From Mucilaginibacter rubeus (GTDB taxonomy: Bacteria; Bacteroidota; Bacteroidia; Sphingobacteriales; Sphingobacteriaceae): a stretch of 64,000 nt of DNA. Under the pieces are notes generated by a model. It saw only the letters and a list, made by a program, of their open reading frames with translations, did no database searches and was not told where the DNA came from. Below, piece by piece: positions 36,269 to 44,926 of the stretch; position 1 is the first letter of the stretch; every line of letters starts with the position of its first letter. The position numbers and the translations under genes were made by a program. Location: NCBI RefSeq assembly GCF_003286415.2, contig NZ_CP043450.1, positions 5,890,001-5,954,000 on the forward strand, given 5' to 3'.

Positions 36269-36485
36269 CCCCAAAAAAAATTAACAATTAAAATTTAAGT
36301 TACTCGCCCTGCATAAACAACATATTTAAATATCGCGACCAGGGTTTGTTTAATCTTAAGGTATAAATTTACTGGTTTTTAATTAATAAACGCAAATTTT
36401 ATTGGGCAATAAAATACTATTTATGAAAAAGGCATGAAATTTTAATGTTTCATGCCTTTTTTACTTTTAAAACAAGTTAAGCTTG

Positions 36486-37070
36486 TTAAAATATAACTTT
36501 CCCTGTAGCTGTTATTAACGATGCTATACGTACCGCATCAAAAATACGCTCTTCGGTAGTGCCTAATTTAATCAATGAATCTTCGTGAGCGTTCACGCAC
36601 ATTTCGCAACCGTTAACTGCAGACACGGCTAAACTGGCCAGTTCAAAAAACTCTTTACCGGTAACAGGTTTCATCATCAACTGCATACGGATACGTGCCG
36701 GGATCTGGGTATACTTTTCTTTTTGAGTAAAGTGCCTGAAACGGTAAAACACATTGTTTGATGCAAGCAATGAAGCACAACCAACAGCTTCGCCAACTTC
36801 GGCGTCGGTAGCTTCGTTTTCTTTGGCGTATTTGGTAAAGAAGTTGGTAAGTGGCACGTTATTATTATTTACAGCGGTAGCCAAACCCAGCAGGGCGCAT
36901 TCTTTACTAGTTAAATGTGCAGAGGTAAGGGTGCTGGTAAAATTCAGCTTAAGGTCGCGCAGATAGCGTGAGTCGCCTGTTTCTAATAGTGTAAGGCTTG
37001 CGGTGCGGTAATTAATATCTAATCCGATACTCTGGAGTATCTCCTGGATTACTTCGGTACTTTCGTTCAT
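36486..37070 (-). CDS. AhpD-like carboxymuconolactone decarboxylase-family protein
   Basis: Start MNESTEVIQEI at 37070 gives 194 residues; a longer frame from 37172 would be read through a palindromic repeat and is rejected. The protein is helical, with the redox motif CEMCVNAH (Cys155, Cys158, His162) of AhpD/CMD proteins. AhpD regenerates AhpC in some bacteria, and an AhpC-type peroxiredoxin gene lies 227 bases upstream on the same strand, so the pair probably forms a peroxide-reducing system. A terminator and a repeat separate the two, so they may be transcribed separately. Confidence 0.87.
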   Translation of the reverse strand: MNESTEVIQEILQSIGLDINYRTASLTLLETGDSRYLRDLKLNFTSTLTSAHLTSKECALLGLATAVNNNNVPLTNFFTKYAKENEATDAEVGEAVGCASLLASNNVFYRFRHFTQKEKYTQIPARIRMQLMMKPVTGKEFFELASLAVSAVNGCEMCVNAHEDSLIKLGTTEERIFDAVRIASLITATGKVIF

Positions 37071-37094
37071 GTTTTTCGGGGTTATTTTTTTATT

Positions 37095-37187
37095 GTAGAG
37101 ACGCATAATTGCGTCTCCTGCATGAAAATCAATATCGCTAAATAAAGTTGTTTGTCCTTGGGAGAGACGCATGTGATGCGTCTCTAC
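37095..37187. repeat. GTAGAGACGC palindromic repeat
   Basis: The ends GTAGAGACGCAT and ATGCGTCTCTAC are perfect inverted copies, each followed or preceded by its own small hairpin (GAGACGCATAATTGCGTCTC; GAGACGCATGTGATGCGTCTC). It lies between the peroxiredoxin terminator and the AhpD-like gene. Confidence 0.75.
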
Positions 37188-37246
37188 ATCAAAACAGCTT
37201 CTGCCTTAGGTTTTTAACTATTGATCTTCAGCTTAAAAAAGGGTGT

Positions 37247-37278
37247 AAAAAATCCCCGCACCGGAATACAGTACGGGG
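37247..37278 (-). terminator. Intrinsic terminator of the peroxiredoxin gene
   Basis: On the minus strand CCCCGTAC...GTGCGGGG (one G-T pair) is followed by ATTTTTTAC. It starts 20 bases past the stop codon. Confidence 0.8.
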
Positions 37279-37297
37279 ACAATTATCTGTTATACGA

Positions 37298-37843
37298 TTA
37301 TACAGTTAAAGTTTCCTGACCTTTTTCCCAGTTGCAAGGGCAAAGCTCGTCAGTTTGTAAACCGTCAAGTACACGTAATACTTCTTTTACGTTACGGCCA
37401 ACGCTCAGGTCGTTAACTGATACCCAACGGATGATACCTTGTGGGTCAACGATGAAAGTAGCACGGTAAGCAATTTTTTCAGTTGGTTCTAAAATACCCA
37501 AATCTTCAGCTAATGATTTAGAAGTATCAGCAAGCATAGGGAATTTCAGGTCACGCAGATCGTCGTGATCTCTTCTCCAGGCAGCGTGAACAAACTCAGA
37601 GTCGGTAGAAGCACCGATCAAACGGGTTTCACGGTCGCGGAATTCGCCAAAGTTTTTGTTGAATTCAGCAATTTCAGTAGGGCAAACAAAAGTAAAGTCT
37701 TTTGGCCACCAGAACATTACAGTCCAAACGTTATCATCGTTGGTTAAATACTCAGAAGTAAGGGTTTCAAACTCTTTACCTTTTTCAAGGCTTACTACTG
37801 CTGTTTTAGAAAATTCGGGGAATTTTTGTCCTATGGTTAACAT
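37298..37843 (-). CDS. ahpC: AhpC-type 2-Cys peroxiredoxin
   Basis: A 181-residue thiol peroxidase that reduces hydrogen peroxide and organic hydroperoxides in the cytoplasm. Peroxidatic Cys54 lies in FTFVCPTE. The resolving cysteine is Cys168 or Cys170 in ELCPCNW, and the conserved Arg lies in the IRWVSVND region. The LCPCNW ending is characteristic of the AhpC form that works with AhpD, which fits the AhpD-like gene downstream. Confidence 0.92.
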   Translation of the reverse strand: MLTIGQKFPEFSKTAVVSLEKGKEFETLTSEYLTNDDNVWTVMFWWPKDFTFVCPTEIAEFNKNFGEFRDRETRLIGASTDSEFVHAAWRRDHDDLRDLKFPMLADTSKSLAEDLGILEPTEKIAYRATFIVDPQGIIRWVSVNDLSVGRNVKEVLRVLDGLQTDELCPCNWEKGQETLTV

Positions 37844-38028
37844 ATTTTGATATTTCTTTTAATGTTTATGCAAATATAGAAATTTAAACCTCTCTCCCGA
37901 ATACTAATAATTGATGATGTATAGATTTTAGCTATATAATTAACACATAATATAAACAATATTTATTCGACTATTTATAAGCACTTTACCCTGTTTTGCT
38001 ATTTCAAAAAATGGTTTATCTTGGTTGC

Positions 38029-39954
38029 ATGAAAACCAAACCTATCCTCATTATAGCAGTTTCTGTTATTGTTTTAGCCATTGGCGGGTACTTCCTGCTT
38101 CGCCGCAAAAACGTATCATCACCAAAACAAAACGAGATAAGTCAATTTCTAAGCAATTTTAAAACACAGCTTGCCAAAGGCCACCGAGACTCATTGCTAA
38201 ACTATTTTGGTGACAAACAAAAAACTGAGCCTATAAACCGCCTGCTTAACGCACTGCTCAACAAACCTGAGAAAGGGGAATATGTTGATATCGTATTTAA
38301 CGTTGATCTTGATATAGCTAAGGGCAATATTTCATTTATCAATCCCGAGCTTGCGACAGCTGTTATACCGGTAACGTTCAGGGGCGACCGCCTGGAAAGC
38401 AAATTTTCGACCATTACATTCACCATCCAGAAAATAGCCGAACACCAATACAAGATCTATCAGGTTGATGCCCGCGATTTTATGACCGATTATATAAGCT
38501 ATAAGAACAACGCGGTGAAACTTCAATACACCGATAAGGAAATTTATAGCCCCTCTACCCTGAAAGCTTTTACAGATGCCAGTAATTTATATGCAAAGTA
38601 TGATAGCGTGATATGGTTCGGCCATGTAAAAGATCAAACATACTTTTATGTGGTAAAAGGTAAGTGGGAGCTTTTTGATGCGCTAAACGATTATTTCAGG
38701 CCCAAAAAAGATACTGCCAAAACCTATAAAATGGGACTTGTAGGTCCAGATTATAAAGAAGTGATCCCTGCAGAGTATGATCTTGTTCATAATATCAACG
38801 GCATCTTCCCCAATCTTATAGAAGTTGAAAAGGAGCACAAACGGGGCTTTTATGATATCGAGGGTAAAATAGTGGTGCCCGTGGAGTACGACCAGATATT
38901 CCCGCTTAATGACAGCGAAAACCTTGCCGCCCTCAAAAAAGGCGATGATATGTTCTGGCTGAAGAACGATTACACCATCTCCGAAAAAGCCGACATCAAT
39001 GTTGCCGATATATTTCCAAAGCTTAAGCAGCCAGCTTCATTTACTTTAACCAAAAGCCCCACCGGCGATATAACAGAATTTAACTCGCGCGACGATCATG
39101 GAAGTATTTACCTTCCGGCTTCGTACCTGGTTGACCTTGATATTTTACCACAGGTTGTGCAGTTCAAAAACCCTTTACGTAACCATGTTGATTTTGAAGA
39201 ATCAAGCACACAGTATATGGTAAAAGCCCAGTCATTACCTGCACAAAGTTCAGGCAATGGCGATAACTGGTTGCAAAGCGCGTTTTACTCCATCCGTGAC
39301 TATTTTATTGGCGGCCGGGCCGAATTTTACACCAAACAAAACCTGGTATTGGTTGATAAGAAACATAACAGTATTTACAGCCAGCGATTTGATATTGACT
39401 ATAGCGAAATAGGAGAAGCAGAAGACCTTTCCGGATCATGTAACGAATACACCTTCCGCACACTCACCGATTCGTTATTTGAATTAAAGGCAACTGCTGT
39501 TGCCGGGATACCAACATATGATGATAAAAGCGAGTTACGGGAAATGCCTGTATATCATTACCTCACATTAAAGGATGGAAAATTAATTGAACTAAGAACA
39601 TCGCGTTTGTTCGCGTTCACTAAACACATAAAGATGGACCAAAGCTATTTGGAAGGGTGTTACTCCTACCTGGTAGACGACGGGGCCCATCATTGGAACG
39701 AAAAGCTATCCGATAAACTTACTCCTGATATTTTACGGTATATGAAAAATGAAATCTATGCCGATTACAAGTATAAGTTTAAAGACAAAAGGTGGAACGA
39801 AATTTTTTACGCAAGATATGGCGAAGGCAAAGAGGGACAAAACATCAGCGTCCAGGATTCACTTACCGAGATTGATAAGTATAATATCCAGTGGATTGAT
39901 CAGAAATTGAAAGCCATGCCGGTTATACAACCAAAGGTACTTGCCGCTAAATGA
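38029..39954 (+). CDS. Membrane-anchored WG-repeat/YARHG-domain protein
   Basis: Start MKTKPILIIAV at 38029 puts the membrane helix (about 5-22) at the N-terminus; an ATG at 37996 adds 11 residues. Residues about 235-330 contain WG/KWG-like repeats (KMGLVGPDYKEVIPAEYD and RGFYDIEGKIVVPVEYDQI). Residues about 570-610 match the YARHG pattern (LTPDILRYMKNEIYADYKYK, then RWNEIFYARYG). Both modules occur in extracytoplasmic Bacteroidota proteins of unknown role. The stop overlaps the next gene's ATG by 4 bases, so the two are coupled. Confidence 0.75.
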   Translation: MKTKPILIIAVSVIVLAIGGYFLLRRKNVSSPKQNEISQFLSNFKTQLAKGHRDSLLNYFGDKQKTEPINRLLNALLNKPEKGEYVDIVFNVDLDIAKGNISFINPELATAVIPVTFRGDRLESKFSTITFTIQKIAEHQYKIYQVDARDFMTDYISYKNNAVKLQYTDKEIYSPSTLKAFTDASNLYAKYDSVIWFGHVKDQTYFYVVKGKWELFDALNDYFRPKKDTAKTYKMGLVGPDYKEVIPAEYDLVHNINGIFPNLIEVEKEHKRGFYDIEGKIVVPVEYDQIFPLNDSENLAALKKGDDMFWLKNDYTISEKADINVADIFPKLKQPASFTLTKSPTGDITEFNSRDDHGSIYLPASYLVDLDILPQVVQFKNPLRNHVDFEESSTQYMVKAQSLPAQSSGNGDNWLQSAFYSIRDYFIGGRAEFYTKQNLVLVDKKHNSIYSQRFDIDYSEIGEAEDLSGSCNEYTFRTLTDSLFELKATAVAGIPTYDDKSELREMPVYHYLTLKDGKLIELRTSRLFAFTKHIKMDQSYLEGCYSYLVDDGAHHWNEKLSDKLTPDILRYMKNEIYADYKYKFKDKRWNEIFYARYGEGKEGQNISVQDSLTEIDKYNIQWIDQKLKAMPVIQPKVLAAK

Positions 39955-40583
39955 GTGTCACAGGCCGCATATTAAGATGTTTTGCTTTTTTCTGGGTATT
40001 TGTGCTCTGCATGGGCACATTTATCCAGTATTGGAATTTTAATCATGATTCCTATTTTTTGCATATCAAACAAAAAGCCGTTGAAACCGGATGGTACCTG
40101 CCTGCCTTTTATTGCCATATTATTGGTAGCAGCGTAATCCTGCTTGCCGGTTTTTTCCAGTTTTCAAAAAAGGTGTATAACAACAAAGCGCTGCACCGCG
40201 CATTGGGTAAGCTTTATGTATTCGGTGTGCTGTTTTTCGCTGCACCGGGTGCTTATGTCATGACGCTGTTTATTAATCGGGGCACAGGCGTATTCATATC
40301 TTTTTTATTGCAAAATACCTTGTGGGTCGCTTTCACTCTGGCGGCGTTTCTGCTGGTTAAAAAAGGAAGGATTGACGAGCATATCAAAATGATAAACCGG
40401 AGCTATGCACTCGCCTTCGGCGCGGTTACCCTGCGTTTTTACATCTGGCTGTTTACCGTTTTGGGTAACGGTGTAAACTTTGAAAATAACTACCTCATTA
40501 TTGCCTTTCTAAGCTGGGTACCTAATTTGATTTTGGCTGAGGCTATAAACAGGTATAGTGAAAGAGTGGTTGAGGTTGGATGA
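39951..40583 (+). CDS. DUF2306 membrane protein
   Basis: A 210-residue protein with six or seven predicted helices. The DUF2306 signature runs through YCHIIGSSVILLAGFFQFS, LHRALGKLYVFGVLFFAAPGA and DEHIKMINRSYALAFGAVTLR; conserved His residues in the helices recall haem- or ion-binding membrane proteins. Function is unknown. It is translationally coupled to the WG/YARHG protein gene. Confidence 0.82.
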   Translation: MSVTGRILRCFAFFWVFVLCMGTFIQYWNFNHDSYFLHIKQKAVETGWYLPAFYCHIIGSSVILLAGFFQFSKKVYNNKALHRALGKLYVFGVLFFAAPGAYVMTLFINRGTGVFISFLLQNTLWVAFTLAAFLLVKKGRIDEHIKMINRSYALAFGAVTLRFYIWLFTVLGNGVNFENNYLIIAFLSWVPNLILAEAINRYSERVVEVG

Positions 40584-40591
40584 TTTTTATT

Positions 40592-40694
40592 TGTCATCCT
40601 GAGCGATAGCGAAGGATCTTCTTCGCTGTGCTAAGCGGACATGCAAGTAAAAATACAGCGCGAAGAAGATGCTTCACTCCGTTCAGCATGACAA
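40592..40694. repeat. Palindromic repeat with GTCATCCTGAGC end
   Basis: The left end TTGTCATCCTGAGCGATAGC and right end GTTCAGCATGACAA are imperfect inverted copies, with AAGATCTTCTTCGC-like and GCGAAGAAGATGCTT arms inside. It is related in layout, not sequence, to family B. Confidence 0.65.
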
Positions 40695-40723
40695 GAAAAA
40701 TGATAGTGATACTATATTAAAAA

Positions 40724-40805
40724 CGTCAATTGTGAGGTACGAAGCAATCCCAAACTATACAGACCGACTCTGCTTATCGGGGATTGCTTCGTACCTCGAA
40801 TGACG
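40724..40805. repeat. Family B palindromic repeat, copy 3
   Basis: CGTCAATTGTGAGGTACGAA at the left and TTCGTACCTCGAATGACG at the right, with AGCAATCCC/GGGATTGCT inside. Two end positions have diverged from the family consensus TCATTGCGAG. Confidence 0.8.
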
Positions 40806-40814
40806 GGTATAATT

Positions 40815-40852
40815 TAAAGCCCTCCCCTTTGGGGAGGGTTGGGTGGGGTTTA
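40815..40852 (-). terminator. Hairpin at the 3' end of the TelA gene
   Basis: CCCTCCCC-TTT-GGGGAGGG is a perfect 8-bp stem. On the minus strand it is followed by CTTTAAATT, starting 12 bases beyond the TelA stop codon. The sequence resembles half of a family A repeat. Confidence 0.65.
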
Positions 40853-42016
40853 ACTCACACTGGTTACCGTTTTCTTCAACTCTGTTTCCAGGTTTTGAAG
40901 CTCGGTGTTCAGCGTACGACGGTTGGCTGTGCCCTCGTCGTGAATGCGTTTTACCTCGGTAAGGGTTTCGATGAGCGATGAAGTGGTCTTTTTCAGGGTA
41001 TCTAATGATACTACTGTTTTCTCATTTTCGCGGGCTACGTCAATGCTGTTTTGTTTCAGCATTTCGGCATTCTTTTGTAAAATGGTGTTGGTAGTATCAG
41101 AGATCTTTTTCTGCATCTCCACGTTTTCTTTCTGGCGGTTAAGCGCCACAGCTATGGTAAGCTGGTTTTTCCACACCGGGATGGTGGTTGATACGATTGA
41201 TTGCGCCTTTTCAGCAATGGTGGTATTGTTATTTTGCACCACACGGATCTGGGCCAGCGATTGCAGCATAATAAAGCGTACCACTTTCAGATCGGCAAGA
41301 CGCTTATCCAAACGGTTCACAAAATCGCGCAGATCGGCTATTTCATAATCCTGGTAACCTGTTGGGTTACCATCCATCACTGCCAGCTTTTCGTTAAGCT
41401 CATTGTATTTGAGCTGCCCGGCAATGATCAGGTCTTCCATTTGTTTAATATAGGTAATGTTGCTGTCAAACATGGTTTGCAGCGAGCTATTATCCTTTAA
41501 CGAGTTAACACGACCGGCTTTGATCTTATTGGTGATCTTATCAATGTTGTTAACCACGGTATCATACTTCTGGAAAAGCTTTTTGGTATCAACAACCAGC
41601 TTTTTCATGAAGGGGATATGTGATATAAATGAGGTAAACGCGTTTTGGTTAAGCTCATCAACATCAATATAATTAAGCTCGGTAAGTAATTCATTAATAA
41701 GCCCGCCTACTTCGCCCGAGTTATAGGTGCGTACCGAAGTAAGGAAGTTGTTACTGTATTTCTCCATTGAGTTTTGTACCTCAACGCCGTAGTTCAGTAT
41801 TGAGTTAACATCAGCCGGATTGATATCCTTACCCATTTCGCCATACTTTTGCAGATCCTGGTTTGGTATGGCATCAAGGTTTACATTACCCTGCTTATCT
41901 ACCTTCATAGGCACGTTGCTGGCCGGTGAAGCTGCCGCTGGAATATCCAGGTTTGTTGGAGTGATCAGCGGTGGTATATTCAGATTTAGTTCATCATTGT
42001 TTGGTGCACTTTCCAT
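40850..42016 (-). CDS. telA: TelA-family toxic-anion-resistance protein
   Basis: A 388-residue, almost entirely helical cytoplasmic protein of the TelA family (PF05816). Typical segments are ELNYIDVDELNQNAFTSF, IPFMKKLVVDTKKLFQKYDT, FVNRLDKRLADLKVVRFIML and IPVWKNQLTIAVALNRQ. TelA proteins accompany TerD and TerC in tellurite-resistance and stress clusters; their biochemical role is unknown. It is the last gene of the run HAD, PRTase-like, TerD, TerD, TelA, 80 bases from the preceding TerD gene. Confidence 0.92.
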   Translation of the reverse strand: MESAPNNDELNLNIPPLITPTNLDIPAAASPASNVPMKVDKQGNVNLDAIPNQDLQKYGEMGKDINPADVNSILNYGVEVQNSMEKYSNNFLTSVRTYNSGEVGGLINELLTELNYIDVDELNQNAFTSFISHIPFMKKLVVDTKKLFQKYDTVVNNIDKITNKIKAGRVNSLKDNSSLQTMFDSNITYIKQMEDLIIAGQLKYNELNEKLAVMDGNPTGYQDYEIADLRDFVNRLDKRLADLKVVRFIMLQSLAQIRVVQNNNTTIAEKAQSIVSTTIPVWKNQLTIAVALNRQKENVEMQKKISDTTNTILQKNAEMLKQNSIDVARENEKTVVSLDTLKKTTSSLIETLTEVKRIHDEGTANRRTLNTELQNLETELKKTVTSVS

Positions 42017-42096
42017 AATCTTATTTTAATTATTTAGTAGTACTTAATTTGTTCATGTTAAAAGCCATCCGACTTAAGACAAATGACTTTAAACTA

Positions 42097-42711
42097 TTAT
42101 AAATAGGTTGCAGTTACGGTTTTCACGGTTTCTTCCAGCTTGCGGTCGCGCGTTGGCTCACCAATGGCATTAAATTTCCACTCGCCGTTCTTTTTGTAAA
42201 ACACGCCCATCACCATAGATACATGGCCAGCAAAATCCTTGCTATGCGCAATATCATAGGTAGCGAAGATCTCGTTAACCCGGGTTGGCGTACCTTCATA
42301 AATACGGATAGAGGCAAAAGGGATAGTACCAAAATCCTGCCCGCGGAAACTGTTTAAAACAAAGGCCACATAGGTAACAGTTGGGCTCAAAGTACCAAAA
42401 TCTACCGTGATCACTTCGTTGTCCAACCCGTCGTTACCAGCCATATCGCCGGTTAAATCATCACCGCTGTGCCTTACAGAATGATCTTTTGAACGCAGGT
42501 TACCAAAGTAGATCACATCAACCAGGCGTTTGCTTTCATCATATAAAATACAGCTGGCATCAAGGTCAACCGCTTCTTTTGTGGTACCAAAACCAAACAG
42601 GCCTTTCTTTTCGATAGCACCCCAGTTTATACCAACGCATACATTCTGCAATTTGCTGCCGTTACTTTTTTCAAGGCTGATACGCTGCCCTTTTTGAAGA
42701 TTAATAGCCAT
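42097..42711 (-). CDS. TerD-family protein, TerZ/TerX-like subtype
   Basis: A 204-residue member of the TerD (vWA-like calcium-binding) family. It begins MAINLQKGQRISLEK, has the insert FGFGTTKEAVDLDASC and the acidic loop GDDLTGDMAGNDGLDNEVI, the longer form of the calcium loop seen in TerZ/TerX-like proteins. It lies 5 bases after the next TerD copy, so the two are co-transcribed. Calcium binding is known for the family, not shown here. Confidence 0.92.
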   Translation of the reverse strand: MAINLQKGQRISLEKSNGSKLQNVCVGINWGAIEKKGLFGFGTTKEAVDLDASCILYDESKRLVDVIYFGNLRSKDHSVRHSGDDLTGDMAGNDGLDNEVITVDFGTLSPTVTYVAFVLNSFRGQDFGTIPFASIRIYEGTPTRVNEIFATYDIAHSKDFAGHVSMVMGVFYKKNGEWKFNAIGEPTRDRKLEETVKTVTATYL

Positions 42712-42716
42712 AATTT

Positions 42717-43271
42717 TTAGTTGTATTTGTTTAAATAATCCTGCAAGCCACCTTTCATGCCAGCTCCTACAGCTTCAAATTTCCAGTTATTATCTTTTTT
42801 GTAGATGCGGCCAAACTCAACGGCGGTTTCTATCGAAAAATCTTCTTCCAGCTCGTATTTCAAAATATCGACATTGGTAGCCGAATCAAAAATACGAACG
42901 AAAGAGTTACGTACCTGCCCAAAATTCTGGCGGCGGCTTTCGGCTTCATGGATAGTTACCACAATGCAAATTTCGGTAGCACGCGAATCAATTTTTGACA
43001 AGTCAACAATGATCTGCTCATCGTCGCCATCGCCGGCACCAGTCAGGTTATCGCCGGTGTGCTCCACGGCACCATCCGGAGATTTTGGATTATTATAGAA
43101 AACGAAAAATTCGTCGGCCAGTATTTTTTTGTTATCGCCCATGATGAACACCGAAGCGTCGAGGTCAAAGGCCGAGCCTGTTGATGAGCTGTTTGTATCC
43201 CAACCAAGGCCTATAGTAAATTTAGGGGCACCAATGGTTTCCCGTTGGCCTTTTTGCAAGTTAATTGCCAT
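42717..43271 (-). CDS. TerD-family calcium-binding stress protein
   Basis: A 184-residue TerD/TerE-like protein. FDLDAS (36-40) and HTGDNLTGAGDGDDEQI (about 71-87) are the two acidic, metal-binding segments, and RRQNFGQVRNSFVRIFD is the family core. Its start overlaps the end of the phosphoribosyltransferase-like gene by 11 bases. It is closest to the copy at 45600 among the four paralogues here. Confidence 0.94.
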   Translation of the reverse strand: MAINLQKGQRETIGAPKFTIGLGWDTNSSSTGSAFDLDASVFIMGDNKKILADEFFVFYNNPKSPDGAVEHTGDNLTGAGDGDDEQIIVDLSKIDSRATEICIVVTIHEAESRRQNFGQVRNSFVRIFDSATNVDILKYELEEDFSIETAVEFGRIYKKDNNWKFEAVGAGMKGGLQDYLNKYN

Positions 43272-44106
43272 GCTGAATTAGTTTATTGTTGTTTATTAAT
43301 AGGTTTTGTTTAATAAAGTTTAAGTTAGGCGCATAGGCTTCAATGGTGTGATAACCATTACCCAAAGCCATATCATATAACAAGTTTATGAAATTGCTTT
43401 CTTGATCGTGTATAAAAATGCAAAAACTTTCATGATCATAATTTAAGATGTACTTCACTATGCGGGTGTTGATACAAAAATCGGCTCCATTAATGATATC
43501 ATTTAAATGAAAGATGTTTTTGACATGATGATAATTGAGATAGTTCTCAATATTAGGATGAATGTTTTTGTTCACCAGTTCGGCAAAGTACAGCATGTAA
43601 ATGTCGTTCTGTAAGCCATACTCATCTACCATTTTCATGATCATGCGCTCATGGCTTCCGGTTATCTTGATATCATCCAAAAACAGCAGCGTTTTGCCGA
43701 TCAAAAAATCCTTATCAATATGAAACGAATCGTTACCGATCAAATTAATCCTTTGCTCGGCATCCAGTTCGCCATAATCTTCCTTATAGGTTATGGTACG
43801 ATGTACTTTGGTTTCCTGCACTACAGGGTAACCATGATGGGCCTGCCAGCGGTTAAGTCTGCACACAAAATGATTTTTCATGGCAAAAGTAGCCGTAGGA
43901 ATAAACGAGTACGGGCTTGATATCACTACGATCTGTTTCTCTATTGGCTGTTTGGCAAGGACTTCATTAATGAAGCCATCGGCCAGGTCGGTACCGAAAT
44001 AGCGGGATACTTCAGCATCGCCAAATTTAAAGCGACTGTAATCATCCGCATCAAAACCGAAATGAGTAGCGCTGTTGATGTGATGTAAAGAGTAGGTAGC
44101 TTTCAT
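43261..44106 (-). CDS. Phosphoribosyltransferase-like protein of the ter cluster
   Basis: A 281-residue protein. LLFLDDIKITGSHERM (about 140-155), with Asp144 and Asp145, matches the PRPP-binding loop of type I phosphoribosyltransferases. The upstream VISSPYSFIPTATFAMKNHF fits the start of the Rossmann-like core. Ter clusters in many bacteria carry PRTase- and HAD-like genes proposed to make a nucleoside-like metabolite (Anantharaman and co-workers). It overlaps the HAD gene by 4 bases and the TerD gene by 11, so these products are strongly linked. The actual substrate is unknown. Confidence 0.75.
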   Translation of the reverse strand: MKATYSLHHINSATHFGFDADDYSRFKFGDAEVSRYFGTDLADGFINEVLAKQPIEKQIVVISSPYSFIPTATFAMKNHFVCRLNRWQAHHGYPVVQETKVHRTITYKEDYGELDAEQRINLIGNDSFHIDKDFLIGKTLLFLDDIKITGSHERMIMKMVDEYGLQNDIYMLYFAELVNKNIHPNIENYLNYHHVKNIFHLNDIINGADFCINTRIVKYILNYDHESFCIFIHDQESNFINLLYDMALGNGYHTIEAYAPNLNFIKQNLLINNNKLIQHGN

Positions 44107-44798
44107 AAACTTAATAAGGTTAAAATAGATAAGTTGTTTGAATTGATGAGCAGGCTGTTGAGGCCTGCATCATTAGCCCCTGCTATATCTGCGGCCGGGT
44201 TATCGCCTATATGTATAATACCCGATGGGTCTATTTGCTTTGGTTTATTACAATCTTTAACTTTTTGCACCATCAGGTTAAACAATTCCCGGTTAGGCTT
44301 CGACATCCCTTCCTCGTCCGAATAGATCTGGAAATTAAAAAAAACATCTAAGCCCAGCTTAACCATCACCTTGCGAAGCGTCTGCCCCTTTATAAAACCC
44401 GTATTGCTTAATATACTCAATGAGCAATCGCCTTTTTGTTTTAGATGCTGTAGCACCTCAATTGTTACAGGCGAGTAAAGCACCGGCAGGTAATAGAACA
44501 GCAACGTTTCCATATCGGCATATAGCTTATCAATATTAACATCGGCAAGCGGATACTGGTTATCATTGATGGTGCTGATCACCATCAGATACATTTCATC
44601 AGCATCGATATTTTTGCCGGTGCGCTCGTTCACGGCATTACACATCAGGTCAACCTGGCGGAAAGCCCTTGCAACGTCATCGATACTTTTACCCGCCGGA
44701 TTAAAATCCCGGTGAAAAACCTTGGTACGTTCTATCTTAAAGTACGGATTTGATTTGATCAGCGTAAGCCACAGGTCAAATGAATAATGCTGGTACAT
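44103..44798 (-). CDS. HAD-like hydrolase of the ter cluster
   Basis: A 231-residue HAD-superfamily protein. Motif I is FDLWLTL, with nucleophile Asp8, but position 10 is Trp instead of the Asp used by phosphatases. Motif II is LSILSNTGF; motif III is the Lys of GMSKPNRELF; motif IV is HIGDNPAADIAGANDAG. The rest of the active site is intact, so it may be a phosphatase with altered chemistry or a non-phosphatase HAD. It is the first gene of the run leading to TelA, after a family B repeat. Confidence 0.82.
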   Translation of the reverse strand: MYQHYSFDLWLTLIKSNPYFKIERTKVFHRDFNPAGKSIDDVARAFRQVDLMCNAVNERTGKNIDADEMYLMVISTINDNQYPLADVNIDKLYADMETLLFYYLPVLYSPVTIEVLQHLKQKGDCSLSILSNTGFIKGQTLRKVMVKLGLDVFFNFQIYSDEEGMSKPNRELFNLMVQKVKDCNKPKQIDPSGIIHIGDNPAADIAGANDAGLNSLLINSNNLSILTLLSL

Positions 44799-44830
44799 TT
44801 ATTTTTTTAGGGAGATGAATAAATAACCAC

Positions 44831-44919
44831 CATGTCATTGCGAGCGAAGCGTGGCAATCGCATACTATACAGAGCGGCTTTGCTTCCGTGCGATTGCTTC
44901 GTTTCTCGCAATGACATGG
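44831..44919. repeat. Family B palindromic repeat, copy 4
   Basis: The ends CATGTCATTGCGAGCGAAGC and CTCGCAATGACATG; inner arms GCAATCGCA and TGCGATTGC. It separates the TerD pair from the HAD-to-TelA run, suggesting two transcription units. Confidence 0.85.
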
Positions 44920-44926
44920 TTTTATA

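Noticed and set aside
37071..37172. N-terminal extension of the AhpD-like protein
   Set aside because: The extension would be encoded by a palindromic GTAGAGACGC repeat; the start at 37070 matches family length.
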